From Verticillium longisporum (lineage: Eukaryota; Ascomycota; Sordariomycetes; Glomerellales; Plectosphaerellaceae), in assembly GCA_019188255.1 (NCBI GenBank), contig JAETXT010000005.1, positions 3,348,001-3,412,000 of the forward strand: DNA of 64,000 nucleotides, given 5' to 3'. Shown here one piece after another: positions 13,601 through 25,080 of the stretch. The notes beneath the pieces were generated by a model. It was not told where the DNA came from and ran no database searches. It was given only the letters and a program-made list of their open reading frames with translations. Both the position numbers and the translations under genes were made by a program. Numbering within the stretch: the first letter of the stretch is position 1; each line of letters opens with the position of its first letter.

Positions 13601-15480
13601 CCTATTAATTATTAAGTAATAGGAGTCTATAGAACTTAGCTAAAGCTTATTCTATATTCTTACCTTACTATATTTATACTATTTACTTAATAAGGTTAAT
13701 CTTAATCTACTCCGCCTAGGCCTTTATAATTAATTTCCGATCCTTAATAATCTATTTAGCGTATCTAATAAGCGTATAAGTATTCTATAAACCTTCTATA
13801 TATATAGCTAATTTTTCGACTAACTCCTAGTAGAGTTCTAGGTCCTATATTCCCTATATAAATTAATATACGACTTAGGCTAAGTAATTATATTCTAGGA
13901 TAGATAGAGATATAGATCTAGGGTCTCCTAAGTTATAGCCTCTAATATATCTTAGAAAAGCTTAAGCTCTAAGGTAATATCTATTAAAGGCCTCTCCTAG
14001 ATATTATTCTAAGATAGTAGGTTCATTATTAACTATCTCGGCTATAATAATTAGAAATCGCTCTTTTAATAAGGTTTCTATAAGGAGAGCTTCTATAGGT
14101 CTAGGGTTAGGATAGTCTAGGGCATTTCTTATAGTAGTATAAGAGTCTAGGAATATAGCTATAAGCTTATTATATAGTCGATCTACTATAGAGAGGTATT
14201 ATTAAGGGTTAGGGGGAGTCTATCCTATATAATCGAATTTATACGTTAGCTAATTAATCTACCTAGCTATCGATTATTTATTATCGAATATACTATAATT
14301 AGCGAAAATAGGAAATCCTATTATAATTATAATACTAGAGATCGGTTATTATAGTAAGTTAGGTTTAAGATAATTAGTAAACCTTAGAATAGCGAACTTT
14401 AGAGGGTTAAGGGCTTCTTAATAGTCTAGACTTAAACCTTAATAGAAGGGAATTACCTCCTAATAATAGATAGTTAGTTCTTAATAGTAAGGAACGCTCT
14501 CTTAATAGGAGAGAATAGTTAATTCTAGGTAGCTAGCGACTAAAAGTACTAAAGGAGAGGGTATTAATATAAAAGGATAGGGTTATAATAATAATACTTT
14601 AATAGAAGTAATATAAGTATTACTCTAACCTTAGCCTTATAGATATAATAGCTCTAGATTTCTATAATTAGACCTTAATATAATTAATAATAAGAAAAGT
14701 ATAGATAAAGGATAGATAGATAGCTTAGAAGTAAGAGATCCCCTAGAACTTAGTCTTATTAGAGCCTAAGAACTAATAGACTAAGTAAGTATAAACTAAC
14801 TAAGTATTAAGGAAGTTAAGGTTAAGGGATAAGAGGAGGAAGGTTTAGTCTATAAGATACTTTATTAGCTACCCTATTAATCCGATTACTAAGAGGTACT
14901 TACTTCTAGATACGAGAGACTAATTAGTCTTACTATTATACCTAGGTCTATTTACTCTTACTTATTAAACTAATCCTATATATATAATTAATAATTAAGG
15001 CCTATACTACTAGCTAGGTCTAATAGGGCTATTAGGGTCGATAATAATATCTCTAGTATGAATCCTATAATGAAATCCTATTAATAGGGGTCCTATAGTC
15101 TTATATATTAATTCGAGTCGAATAGGGATAAGGAATATATATCTCTAGCGATATATTAAATATATAAGGATAATAATATTATTATTAACCTTTAGTTATC
15201 TAGTATTATAGGTATTTAAGGGCGAGTTATAGTATATTTAATAAGATTAATTAATAATACTATAATAGGTACGCTTTTAACTTCTTAGGGTAAATAGTAT
15301 ATAAGTAATAGATATCCTTAGGTAAGAGACTAGGTCGGAATTAATTAGAAGCCCTACTATAGTTACTAGAAATGAGAATTAATAGAATTATATAAGGAAT
15401 AGGGGTTTAAGTATAGATATATTAATTAAGTATAGTATTTACTTAAAAATGGGTCTCCTAGTAGATCTTTAATATTATAT

Positions 15481-16088
15481 GCCCCCGTCAACTGCATACC
15501 CCCCTTGCAAGGCACACATCCAATCCCAGTCTCCCACCTACTAAGGGGGTGACAGATTAAGCTGCACTCCAAATCTGCCAAACACAGGCATCATCCAGAT
15601 AGACCCCTAACTTCGGAACCTTCTTAATACCCTATATCTTAATTAAATGCTCTGAAATTCTATTTACCAGATAATCGGCAATAAATTCAAGTATTCATCT
15701 ACTTTTATTAGTTTTAAGCTGATATTAAGTATAGTATTACGGTTTAAAGGGAGCTTACCTTTTAGGAGTATGGCTTTTTTGTCACCCTCTTGCCTACCTA
15801 CCTACCTTAGGTAGGTAGACGAAACATACCTTAGGTACCTACCAGGTAGAGCTCCAACTAGTGGGGTCTCTCCAGGTGTCTCCATGAAATGTACTGTCCC
15901 GGCCACGATGACGGCTGAGTCAGCACTTTACCAACACGTGACCGTTCATTGGTTCGTGCTCATCAACGAGCCCGCGGTTCATGACCCGAACTGCGCGCAT
16001 CGTTCCGCGAGCTTCGTGACTGACCTTCAGCATTGCCACCATCAATTGGGACCGAATTGCCCTTTCTGGCCCTCGCCTGGACTCGAAA
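15481..16088. other. RIP-block boundary and upstream region of the NUO-40 gene
   Basis: Normal base composition with CA and TG dinucleotides returns at 15,481. A short TA-richer interval (about 15,620-15,760) is followed by a near-palindromic tacctaccttaggtaggta tract at about 15,797-15,820 and a second ccttaggtacctacc tract at 15,829-15,843. Such AGGTA palindromes recur elsewhere in the window. No gene is seen here; the segment presumably carries the promoter of the gene starting at 16,089. Confidence 0.7.
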
Positions 16089-17660
16089 ATGGCTCCTCTT
16101 CAGACCGCCGTGCGGTCGACCCCTAAGGTTGCTCAGAACTTACTGCGAAGGCAGCCGATTTCCGATATTGCAATCACCCGGACTGGCAAACCAATTCTAC
16201 GAACCCAGGGCGGAAGGTCAGTTATCGAGGTCAATTGAATGCTGGGGAGGGCTTTGCTGATTCCTTCGTATAGATCCTCCCTCGGTGGTACGTCTTCGAT
16301 CTGTTGACAGGCGCACGATGCCATTCTAACGATTTTCCAGGCCACACAGCCACCGTTTTCGGTGCAACGGGCCAGCTAGGACGCTACATCGTGAACAGAT
16401 TGGGTAGGATCGCAAGCCCTATGTCAACTCATTCTTTGGTCTGACAGCTTTCCAGCTCGCCAGGGATGTACCGTCGTTGTGCCATTCCGCGAAGAGATGG
16501 CCAAACGCCATCTCAAGGTTACCGGTGACCTTGGCCGGATCGTCTTTGTTGTATGTTTCCCTTGTAATACCAATGCATAACCTGACTGACCTATGGCAGG
16601 AATACGATCTGCGCAACACCGAATCAATTGAGCAGAGCGTCAGGCACTCAGACGTTGTCTACGACCTGGTTGGCCGAAACTATCCCACCAAGTACAATCA
16701 ACCACCCACCTGTCCTTATTCGCATCGCGTGCCTTGTTGGCTGACGATTCGCACAGAAACTTCTCTCTTGAGGACGTCCATATCGAGGGTACCAAGCGAA
16801 TAGTCGATGCCGTGGCCAAGTACGACGTCGACCGTTACATCCACGTCTCTAGTCACAGCGCGAATCTTAACTCGCCTTCCGAATTCTACCGCACCAAGGT
16901 TCGTTGGATATGTATCGGACACAGCTGTACGGGTACTGATATGGTATGGAACAGGCCCAGGGCGAGCAAATTGCACGCAGCATTTACCCCGAAACCACCA
17001 TTGTTCGGCCTGCTCCTCTGTTCGGTTTCGAGGACAACCTTCTTTTGAAGCTTGCTTCCGTTCTGAATCTTCTTACGGCAAACAACATGCGCGAGCGCTT
17101 TGCTCCTGTCCACGTAGGTGCCACCAACCTATTTGCCCATCCCAACTCTGCAGTGTATCTAACTCGCTTAGTCTATCGACGTTGGCCATGCTCTTGAGCT
17201 TATGCTTTACGACGACAGCACTGCAGGCCAGACTTTCGAGCTCCACGGACCCAAGACGTATGCCATGTCTGAGATTGCGGAGATGGTCGATCGGGAGATT
17301 TTCAAGCACCGCCGCCACATCAACGTCCCTAAAAGCCTGCTGAAGCCGATCGCCGGCCTTCTTAACAAGGCCCTCTGGTGGCCTACCTTGTCCGCCGACG
17401 AGATCGAGCGCGAGTTCATTGATCAGGAAATCGATGAGACGGCGAAGACATTTACGGACCTCGGCATCGAACCTGGTGATATCAGCAAGTTCACATACCA
17501 CTACCTGGTCAGTATACCACGATGCACCAGTCTTTTATACCGTGGCTAACCCCCATTGCAGCAAGGGTTCCGTAGCGGCAATTTCTACGATTTGCCGCCT
17601 GCGACTGAAAAGGAGAAGAGGGAAGAGCGGAAGTATCTGCATGTTGGCGATGAGCTGTGA
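16089..17660 (+). CDS. nuo-40: NADH:ubiquinone oxidoreductase 40 kDa subunit (NUO-40/NDUFA9 homologue)
   Basis: This is an accessory subunit of mitochondrial complex I with an atypical SDR (NAD(P)-binding Rossmann) fold. Proposed exons are 16089-16221, 16341-16403, 16456-16550, 16600-16691, 16757-16898, 16955-17113, 17172-17507 and 17562-17660, giving 372 residues. The N-terminus is basic and presequence-like (MAPLQTAVRSTPKVAQNLLR), followed by TRTGKPILRTQGGR, the glycine-rich nucleotide-binding motif VFGATGQLGRYIVNRLA, HSDVVYDLVGRNYPTKNFS and ATTIVRP-like strands. Introns 2-7 have clean GT-AG ends and keep frame. Intron 1 does not: the only donor preserving frame begins with TT at 16,222 instead of GT. 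Either the donor is mutated, a base is wrong, or splicing is non-canonical, so functionality is uncertain. The gene lies about 600 bp from the RIP block. Confidence 0.9.
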
Positions 17661-18444
17661 GATGGGATTCCATTTGCGCCCTCGTTGGAAGGGTTGTCTG
17701 ATGGGGTGTCTGATTGTACATAATCGCTCGGTTTAGAGTAGGTGTCGCTTCACAAACATGTCCCTTGTCAACTTGCCTCAATGGAAGAGGGGCCATCGCT
17801 TGATTCATGGTGAGATGCTTATTCGCGCGCTACAATGCACGGGTTATGAGACTGCCGGTCTCGGCAGGGACAGTGGCTGCTGATTAAAACTGTGCCTGCC
17901 CGCGTACATCTGAACGCGATGGGGGAGGGAAGACAGAGCGGACCAAAGGAACAACAGAAACACAGCGCAATCATGAATGTAGGGATCCTCGCAAGCATCT
18001 TTTGAAGCTGTGCTGCACCAGCTCGGCACATCAAACAATATTGAGTGTTTGACATCCCGAGGAACGAGGATTTGGTAAACCTGTCAATCAGCTCGCCAGT
18101 GTCCTCGAGTATTGATCTTGCCATATGAAGTAGGACGGGTTGTATCCCCTTGGTTCAGTTTGAAATGACAAGACTCAGTGAGAAGAACTATTTGCGAAAT
18201 TCAGAAGGAATATAATGCGTAATCTTTGCCTCGAAATGCAACGAGTCGCAGGTGCACTGGGTTCTAGCTTTCAGGCTTCAAAAATCCCACGTCCTTGTCT
18301 TATGTAAGTTCGCCCATTGACTTTCTCCACTTAGGTAAGTTCGTCTGTCATACAGGAGGCAACAACACCAGAGCAGATGAATCAAGAGCCCGCAGCCTGC
18401 TCTGACATCTCACCTCATCTACCTGAACTATACACAGCGGCAAA
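17661..18444. other. intergenic, no gene seen
   Basis: 3' flank of the complex I gene and 5' flank of the EFM5-like gene, both on the + strand. Only short overlapping ORFs without codon-like structure are present. Confidence 0.6.
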
Positions 18445-19577
18445 ATGGATGATTCGGACGACGAGCCCCTGTATGTCGTATTGCGATTTCTAGGCAAAAT
18501 CCTGTCAGGAACTGAAATTTGTCCCACAGTGCCCTTTCGTCTCACGCACTTGCTGCGCTTGCAGAGTTCAACGCCGAAAAGGATGCGCATCAGAAGCACT
18601 TTGAGGAGCTGAATGCAAAGGCTGAAGAAAATGCGGCGAGAAATGTGCCACTTTCCATGTCTGTTTTCGAAGAGGACTGGAACAAATCGCAATTCTGGGT
18701 ATGTGAAAGATGACGGAATGTCGCCACGCAAGATTCTGATGCACGGCTCAAGAAAGCAGCCTTGGGAGATGGCTAACTGATGAGGCCTACAGTATTCGGA
18801 CGAAACAGCACTGGCTTATGCTGGTGAGCTTCTTCGTGACGTCGACGAGACGGATACGGTTGCCGTTATCTCAGCTCCCAGCGTCTTTATCGCGTTGAGG
18901 AACCTCTTGGCAAGTCATGTGTGCAGCATGTCGTTATTGTTGTCGACGAAGCATCTGACTATTGTGACCACAGGGCCAGTATGGTCCGGAACAGCCAAAG
19001 CCTAAGATTATCCTGTTAGAGCATGACGACCGCTTCAGGATGTTCCCAGAGTTCATATGGTATGACTTTGCCCACCCTTTCAAGCTGCCAGGTATGAACA
19101 ACTCCATCTTCCACAAGAAGCTGCTTGCCCTCGGGCTTCTTGTTTGGCTAGACGCGAACGACACCAGAGCACTGACGCTCGGAAGCCGATCTCAAAGGAG
19201 CGGTTACCCGCATCGTCTGCGATCCGCCATTCTTGAACGAAGACTGCCAAACCAAAGGTATAGTCGAACCCTTTCAAGAAATAGAGACCGAAACTCTTGA
19301 AACAGTTACGCAAGTTTCGCTGATTGTGTTCGCAGCTGCTATGACGGTACGATGGCTGGCTAGCCCTCAAGTCACAACCACGGGTCGCGTGATTGTTTCC
19401 ACCGGCGAACGTATGCGAGACCTCATCGCCAAGGTGTATAGGTCGTTCGGAGTGAAATTGACAACATTCGAACCAAAACACGCGCGAGGGCTCAGCAACG
19501 AGTTCTGCTGTTATGCCAGCTACGAGTGCCAGTTGTGGAGGTGGCAGCAAATGACTGAAGATGGGCAAGAAGAGTGA
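18445..19577 (+). CDS. efm5: EFM5/N6AMT2-type protein-lysine N-methyltransferase
   Basis: Members of this family (yeast Efm5, human EEF1AKMT1) are SAM-dependent methyltransferases that modify a lysine of translation elongation factor eEF1A in the cytosol. Exons 18445-18470, 18530-18698, 18793-18909, 18974-19091, 19186-19257 and 19336-19577 give 247 residues, close to family length. Diagnostic stretches are SVFEEDWNKSQFWYSDETA near the N-terminus, VAVISAPSVFIAL, ILLEHDDRF, and the DPPF catalytic motif at about residues 156-159 (VCDPPFLNEDCQTK). The C-terminal part has GLSNEFCCYASYE. The third intron begins GCAAGT rather than GT (18,910). The gene converges on the ubp8-like gene, with 342 bp between stop codons. 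Confidence 0.9.
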
Positions 19578-19919
19578 TGCGGCGGCATGCATCCATGTGT
19601 GATTCGGTATGTGCACGAGACTGCACATGATTTGGAGAACAGACTGCGAAGATCTTCCCACAAATGTCACTGTTTCACGTACAATAAGGATTACCTACCG
19701 CCTGTCCTCCAAACTCCAATACAAACAGATGGCCTGTACCCTGGTATGCAATGTTGTGTGCCCTGTCCAACGCCGTGAAATGCCGACTTGTAGTAGTTCT
19801 CTCGTGCCTGCTCTATCGCGCAGTCATAGGTGATATGCAAAGCGTCTAAAGTCCTTGCCCTCATGGGCTGTACCCAAAGAATTTCCGGAGTGACCGTGGA
19901 GAAGATACGAGCGCTAGGC

Positions 19920-21798
19920 TCAGGAGAGGGATCTGATGATGTAAAACAGCAAGTATGGTTGTGCACTGAGGACGTCAGACTTTGAGGCCATCTCAACCTT
20001 GTGGTCATTGAATTTGAACCACTGATCGGCAACTCGGCAATAAGAAACATAGTGACCTAGATGTTTTCATCAGTCACACTTTTACAACTTTATGAAATAT
20101 TTGACAACTCACCCGTATCTATTTCGCCAACGTGAACAACAACGCTGAGGAGATCATACGTGCATGACCTCGCCAGCTCAAAGGATTCTTTTGTATCACT
20201 TCCCTTGGCTCTGTTGGTATAGGGGAGCATGTTCAGTTGCAAGGGAAAATTGACTGTCGTGTCAATTTTGGACGGAGCCCTGTCGTGGCGTCCTTGCTTG
20301 AACTCGAATCGCTACAGCGCGTCTTTAGTGATAAGCGCATATATCCTTGACTTGTGTCATACATACCTTGAGCTGGATGGCGAGGACATTGGGAAGCCGT
20401 TTGATGCTTGTATTTCGCCTGGCCTGTTGTGTGGAGTCACAATTGTGGCAGCGATACTCGCACTTGTCTGATTTCACGTACTCCTCGTCGAGACACTCTT
20501 GAAGGGTAAGACTGGGTTGCTTCTGCCCCGTGTTTCTAGCTCTCCGCTGCGCAACGTTGTCGCGGCCCAAGCCGAGGTCGAGTAACAATTGTACAGCATT
20601 GGTGACTCCGCCACAATTCTGACAAGTTGTGGTGCTCTGAAGCTTGCCGTAGAAAGTTTGATGGATGATACAGTTGCAACTATGCTCGCTCCCGATCTCG
20701 GGTGGCTTGCCGTCACCATTGCGTTCGTGAAGCTCTTCTGCAAGAAACTGGAAGAATTCGTGAGCATCCTGCTCCTTGGTAGTGACGAGATTTTCGAACG
20801 CTTTCTTCTCAGATATCCAAAAGCCGGACAAAATACTGGCAGCGGTAAAGCCGTTCGTGTTCTCCACGGCGTAAAAATCCTGAAACATGTCGTCCATGGC
20901 GCAACTGAGGCAATTGCCCAAGCTACAATCAGTGCTTTGATGGCCATCGCTCAAATAGAAGTTTCGCAGCAGAGGGTTGTGAAGGAAGCTCTGCAACACG
21001 ACGTTCTGATAGCATGTAGCACCAGCATTGTAAATTCCACGAAGGCCGTTTGCCTTACATGAGGCGGTTGTGGTGTTTGTGCTGATGTAGAGAGGGTTGT
21101 CCTTTAGGCTTTCCGCGAATAGCTCGTCGTGTTTCCTCTTGCGATCTGGTAAAAGTGCTGCATTAGCCCTTTGTTCGCGGCACATGTCCTGTCGAAAAAC
21201 ATCGGATATAAAGCTTACTAGAGAACGTGCCAGTGCCCATTTTTCTAACTCTCAGGTCTTCCAAAGTGGGATCCCAGACCAAGTCATCACAAATCTGACA
21301 GTAAAGAGTCCCGCTTCTGGAGTCAACATCTTTTGACGTGTTAGCTGCGCTGATGCTTCCGGTGCGCAAAACTGGGCGCATGTTGTAGGCGAACTTACAA
21401 AAGCGATGCTGCTTTTTGTTTCCGTGTTTGAGACGCTCTTCCTCCGACACAATACTCGAACATTGCAAGCATAGGTAGTTGGCCGTGAGCGACGTTACAG
21501 GTTGACCATCATTGTTCTTGGACGTCTGTGGAACCAGTGGGGTTTGTTCAAAGATATTACGGAGGATCATCTTGTAGTGGTGAACAGACTGATTCGTTGT
21601 GTCCTGCGACTGGGACAGCAGCATCTGGACGTGTTCTATGGCCGGTCAGGGATCTCTTCCTGCAGCTCTCACGTTTGCATTCGAATTGCTGGTATACAGG
21701 GGCTGAAACTAACCGCAACCAAAGATGGGCATCCCAGGGGCCGGCGACTTGGCCCTGGCTGTCTTGGGAGACAGAGGAGTATTTGGCTGGGCAGACAT
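19920..21798 (-). CDS. ubp8: Ubp8/USP22-type ubiquitin carboxyl-terminal hydrolase (SAGA DUB module)
   Basis: Family members remove ubiquitin from histone H2B as part of the SAGA co-activator. Exons on the minus strand are 21714-21798, 21219-21635, 20367-21145, 20113-20311 and 19920-20056, giving 538 residues. An N-terminal ZnF-UBP domain is seen (GCEHV, CLQC, HGNKKQHRF, YCQICDD). The peptidase C19 core follows: Cys box NAGATCYQNVVLQSF (catalytic Cys near residue 212), QQDAHE-like KEQDAHEFFQFL, paired CxxC motifs (CQNC, CHNC), and the His box GHYVSYCRV near residue 495 with WFKFND. The Cys box has Ala where many USPs have the oxyanion-hole Asn. An upstream in-frame extension begins only with TTG, so the ATG at 21,798 was chosen. 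The third intron acceptor was set by homology. Confidence 0.88.
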
Positions 21799-22713
21799 GA
21801 CAGGACGTCGTTTTGGCGATGACCTTATTGTTGGAGAAGAAGCGAGAAAGTGATTGTGTATTGTTTGTGTCAGCGAGCTATTGTGAAGGTGTTCTCTTCT
21901 CAATTTCTCGATGCTCTCATTTAGCGATGGCAGGCTGTGGCCGGTCGTTCGTACTGGTCAAGGAGGCTGGTCGGGAGAAGGGAGGCGTGTGATCGAGGGA
22001 GCAGGACTCTAAAAGAACCATTCACATCAGCGCTATTCAAGAAGCCGCAGGAACAGTACCGAAAACTCGATACATGCCAACAAAACAATAACTCACCCAG
22101 TCAATGGACACGGGGCGAGAGAGCGGCCGCGGGCAGCAGGAAAAGAGGTAGGACCAGTGAGGATCAGGATAGAGATTGGGAAAATGCAATGCTGGTCTTC
22201 CGGGCGTTCATAAGACCTCCTGTGTAAGTCTCGTTCGGCTTGATCAGGCCCTAAGAGTATGATGCAAGGAACCCACGAAGATATCTCAGTTTGAAGCTAC
22301 CTTGACTCCAGTGATTCATACGATGTATGGCCGAGCCAGGATGGCGTAGGGGATAACCAGGGTCCAAGGTTCGCTGACTTGATCTTGCAGATAAGATAAC
22401 AGCCGACTCTTAGCCCGTTCTGAGCGCGCCATGTTCTGGCGGCGCTGAATCAGCCAAGTAGCCTTCTTGTCTGTACCCTGGTACCCAATACAGGTGGCAC
22501 CTTACCTGAGGTGATTGACGCCTCTGTAACACCCCAATCGAGTTCGACAGTACGTGTTGGTGCAGGGAACAGCACAGTGGATATACCTCGGCATCGCCTC
22601 CCAGCCTTGGTTATGTCTCCTATGATGAAGCTGTTCACCCCTCACCTTTTTGCCAAACATGGTCAATCTGGGCGTCGCGAAGCAACTAGGCCCTTGACAA
22701 CACGATCCATTCC
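21799..22713. other. divergent intergenic region
   Basis: About 0.9 kb between the divergently transcribed ubp8-like and LACTB2-like genes. It presumably holds both promoters. Nothing else is recognised. Confidence 0.55.
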
Positions 22714-23664
22714 ATGACGAAGGCGCTATTGGGCAGGAAACCAGGCCTTCGCGCAATATCACCTTGTCTTTTTCACCATCACAACCATACCGTCAGAGGC
22801 ATGGCAACTCAGTTGGCCGCACTGCCTGCGATCGAACGGCTGAGTCCGGCATGCATCCGCATCCTTGGCGGTAATCCAGGCAAATTCACCCTCCAGGGTA
22901 CCAATACTTATCTCCTGGGCACCGGAAGGCGCCGCATTCTGATCGACACGGGCGAGGGCAAGCCCGCTTGGGCCGAAACAGTCAGGTCTGCACTTGAGGA
23001 AGAGAAGGCGTCTATCGAAATTGTGCTTGTCAGTCACTGGCATCATGATCACACCGGAGGCATAGCCGACATTTTGAGCATCTGCCCGGGGGCTCAAGTC
23101 TATAAGAATCAGCCCGAAGATTGGCAGCGAAATATCGCCGACGGCCAGACCTTTGGTGTTTCGGGGGCCAGTTTAACAGCGGTGCACTCCCCAGGTCATA
23201 CTACTGACCATGTGGCCTTTGTCTTCCACGAGGAGGACGCCATGTTCACGGCAGATAACGTACTGGGCCACGGCACAGCCGTTTTCGAGGACCTGGGTGT
23301 CTATGTTGACAGTCTCGAACGTATGCGTCACATGTTCAAGGGGAGAGCCTACCCCGGACATGGGCCTGTTGTCTCCGAAGGACCGGCCAAGATTGTCGAG
23401 TACATCCGCCATCGCCAGGAACGGGAGAACCAAGTTTTGCGAATGTTACGGACCTCTCATGAGCGGGCTGGTATTGGCAGTCAATCGGATGACTGGACCA
23501 TCATGGAGCTTGTCAAGGTCATATACAAGGACGTCCCCGAAGCACTGCATGTTCCGGCAAGTGGCGGGGTGTTACAAATCTTGCGTAAACTGGAAGCAGA
23601 GGATCAAGTAGCACAGACGCCAGACGCCGAGAGGTGGATCACGAAAGATAAGTCATCGTTGTGA
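22714..23664 (+). CDS. LACTB2-like metallo-beta-lactamase fold hydrolase
   Basis: Intronless, 316 residues. The metallo-beta-lactamase motif is SHWHHDHTGG (HxHxDH, His108-His113), with further metal ligands in HSPGHTTDH, the Asp of TADNVLG, and YPGHGP. The N-terminal block RILGGNPGKFTLQGTNTYLL and a C-terminal winged-helix-like region (ALHVPASGGVLQILRKLEAE) match LACTB2, a mitochondrial single-strand RNA endonuclease in animals. Related fungal proteins act as thioesterases that release aromatic polyketides, but no polyketide synthase is in the window. The first 30 residues are basic with several His and could be a mitochondrial presequence; an alternative start is Met30 at 22,801. The exact substrate is unknown. 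Confidence 0.87.
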   Translation: MTKALLGRKPGLRAISPCLFHHHNHTVRGMATQLAALPAIERLSPACIRILGGNPGKFTLQGTNTYLLGTGRRRILIDTGEGKPAWAETVRSALEEEKASIEIVLVSHWHHDHTGGIADILSICPGAQVYKNQPEDWQRNIADGQTFGVSGASLTAVHSPGHTTDHVAFVFHEEDAMFTADNVLGHGTAVFEDLGVYVDSLERMRHMFKGRAYPGHGPVVSEGPAKIVEYIRHRQERENQVLRMLRTSHERAGIGSQSDDWTIMELVKVIYKDVPEALHVPASGGVLQILRKLEAEDQVAQTPDAERWITKDKSSL

Positions 23665-25080
23665 ATCGCTGTCGTGCCACGGCAGGGGACAGAAAGAAAC
23701 TCAATGCATCAGTTGAATTGACATGTCAGATTATAAGTACGGCGCACATACATGCTCTTAATGTCAGAGGGGGTCATTTCTGCTCGTGGGTGCGTTTTCA
23801 GCACGCCACTCCCTCAAAACGTTCACACGGACATCTCATAGTCGCACTCGGCTTCGGGACCTCCCGGTGCATCCGGTGCTACTTGGCTTGGACAGTCCAG
23901 ATGTCTTACACTGCATCATCGGACTGTATATTGTTCCCGAATATTTGAGCGTTTGTACTGTGACCATTGTCCTTGTCGGATTGCTCGGGGTTTCCATGAT
24001 AGTAGATATCGCCACAGACGTGTGTCATTGATTGCTACCAGCGTTCGCGAGGGGCTGACAAACCGCCTATGCTCAGGCGTACATCAGCCCGTCTTGGCAG
24101 TGAGAGTAGCTCTTCTAGATGTTATGACGAGACACTAGCCAATTGGCAACCCTCGGTGGCATCAAGGCGATGATAGAATTGTTGGCATGCCGAAACTCGA
24201 GAATGGACCCAGGCCCAGCCGTGACGGCGAGCCGACGCCTGCCCTGCTGCAGGAGATCCTTTTGGCGGCACCCAACCCACTATTATCTTCACGGTGAACC
24301 AGCCCTACGCTCCCGCCCACGTGCCCCCACCCATCACCGTCCACCTCACTGCGTTTCGTTCCATGGACTGGCACATGGCCCGAATGGAGGTATCCTGGCA
24401 GTCGGCCACTGCAAAGAAAATTCTGCCCAGTGATTGCCAGTCGTCGGCACCCACGTTGCCCAAATTTCGTCTCTCAATAAGCATGCCTGTCACGTCTCGC
24501 ATGCTTGGCCTGGAGCACCGTCAAACAGAACGAGACTTCTTACTGGTTGTTGGAAACCTTGATCTTGAGAACACCAGTTTTCTCATCATTACGAGTATCG
24601 CCGGAACCCTCGGAAGCAGCCTGTTGGTTTGCAGTCTCTGATGCCATACCCTTTCATTGTGATTAGCCAGGCGGGCCTGTGACCTGACAAACTACGGTCA
24701 AGGCATCTGTCCGAATGATTCACATTGCCCATCTCTTGACCGCTCAAGCCGACTTTCCGACGTGATGCCGCGCGTGTCGTCGTCTTGCTTCGGGCATCAA
24801 GTCACAGACCCACGAAGTCAGTGGGCAGCACATGGAAGGCGCGGCCTCATGAGCTCCCGACGCCGACATTGTGCTCCTCATTGATGCAGCTATTGTCCGA
24901 TACCTTGACCTGGGGCAGACACCATATCAGGTTTCCTCCCATTATATACAGTTTTCGGCCTCGCTCCCTTGTTTCTTTGCGTATGAAATTGTCAATGTGT
25001 CTTGCCTCGTTGAAAGATCCAAGTGGTCGCTGCGGTGTTTGTTTCGCCCGTATGTGCTGTCCGAGTCTTCAATATACATC
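23665..25080. other. intergenic, no gene seen
   Basis: About 1.4 kb with only short overlapping ORFs. No conserved motif, RNA gene or repeat was recognised. The distal part presumably contains the promoter of the YTP1-like gene. Confidence 0.5.

Larger units (their letters stand above)
1..15480. repeat. RIP-mutated AT-rich transposon block
   Basis: This block is dominated by TA-rich words such as cta, tag, tata and atta. CA and TG dinucleotides are almost absent while CG persists, which is the signature of RIP (CpA to TpA on either strand). No open frame of useful length exists in any frame. Where old coding regions can be read through, the stops are TAG or TAA at positions that should be Trp or Gln, and Asp residues have become Asn, as RIP predicts. 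The block ends abruptly at 15,481, where normal composition resumes. Parts without recognisable protein relics are 1-2,340, 4,261-5,859 and about 10,611-15,480; I could not assign these to a family. Confidence 0.93.

Noticed and set aside
1..15480. Centromere or subtelomere
   Set aside because: AT-rich RIP repeats occur at such sites, but no telomere array or centromere-specific evidence can be seen in sequence alone.
21709..21903. Longer N-terminus for the Ubp8-like protein
   Set aside because: The upstream start is TTG, not ATG; the first in-frame ATG is at 21,798.
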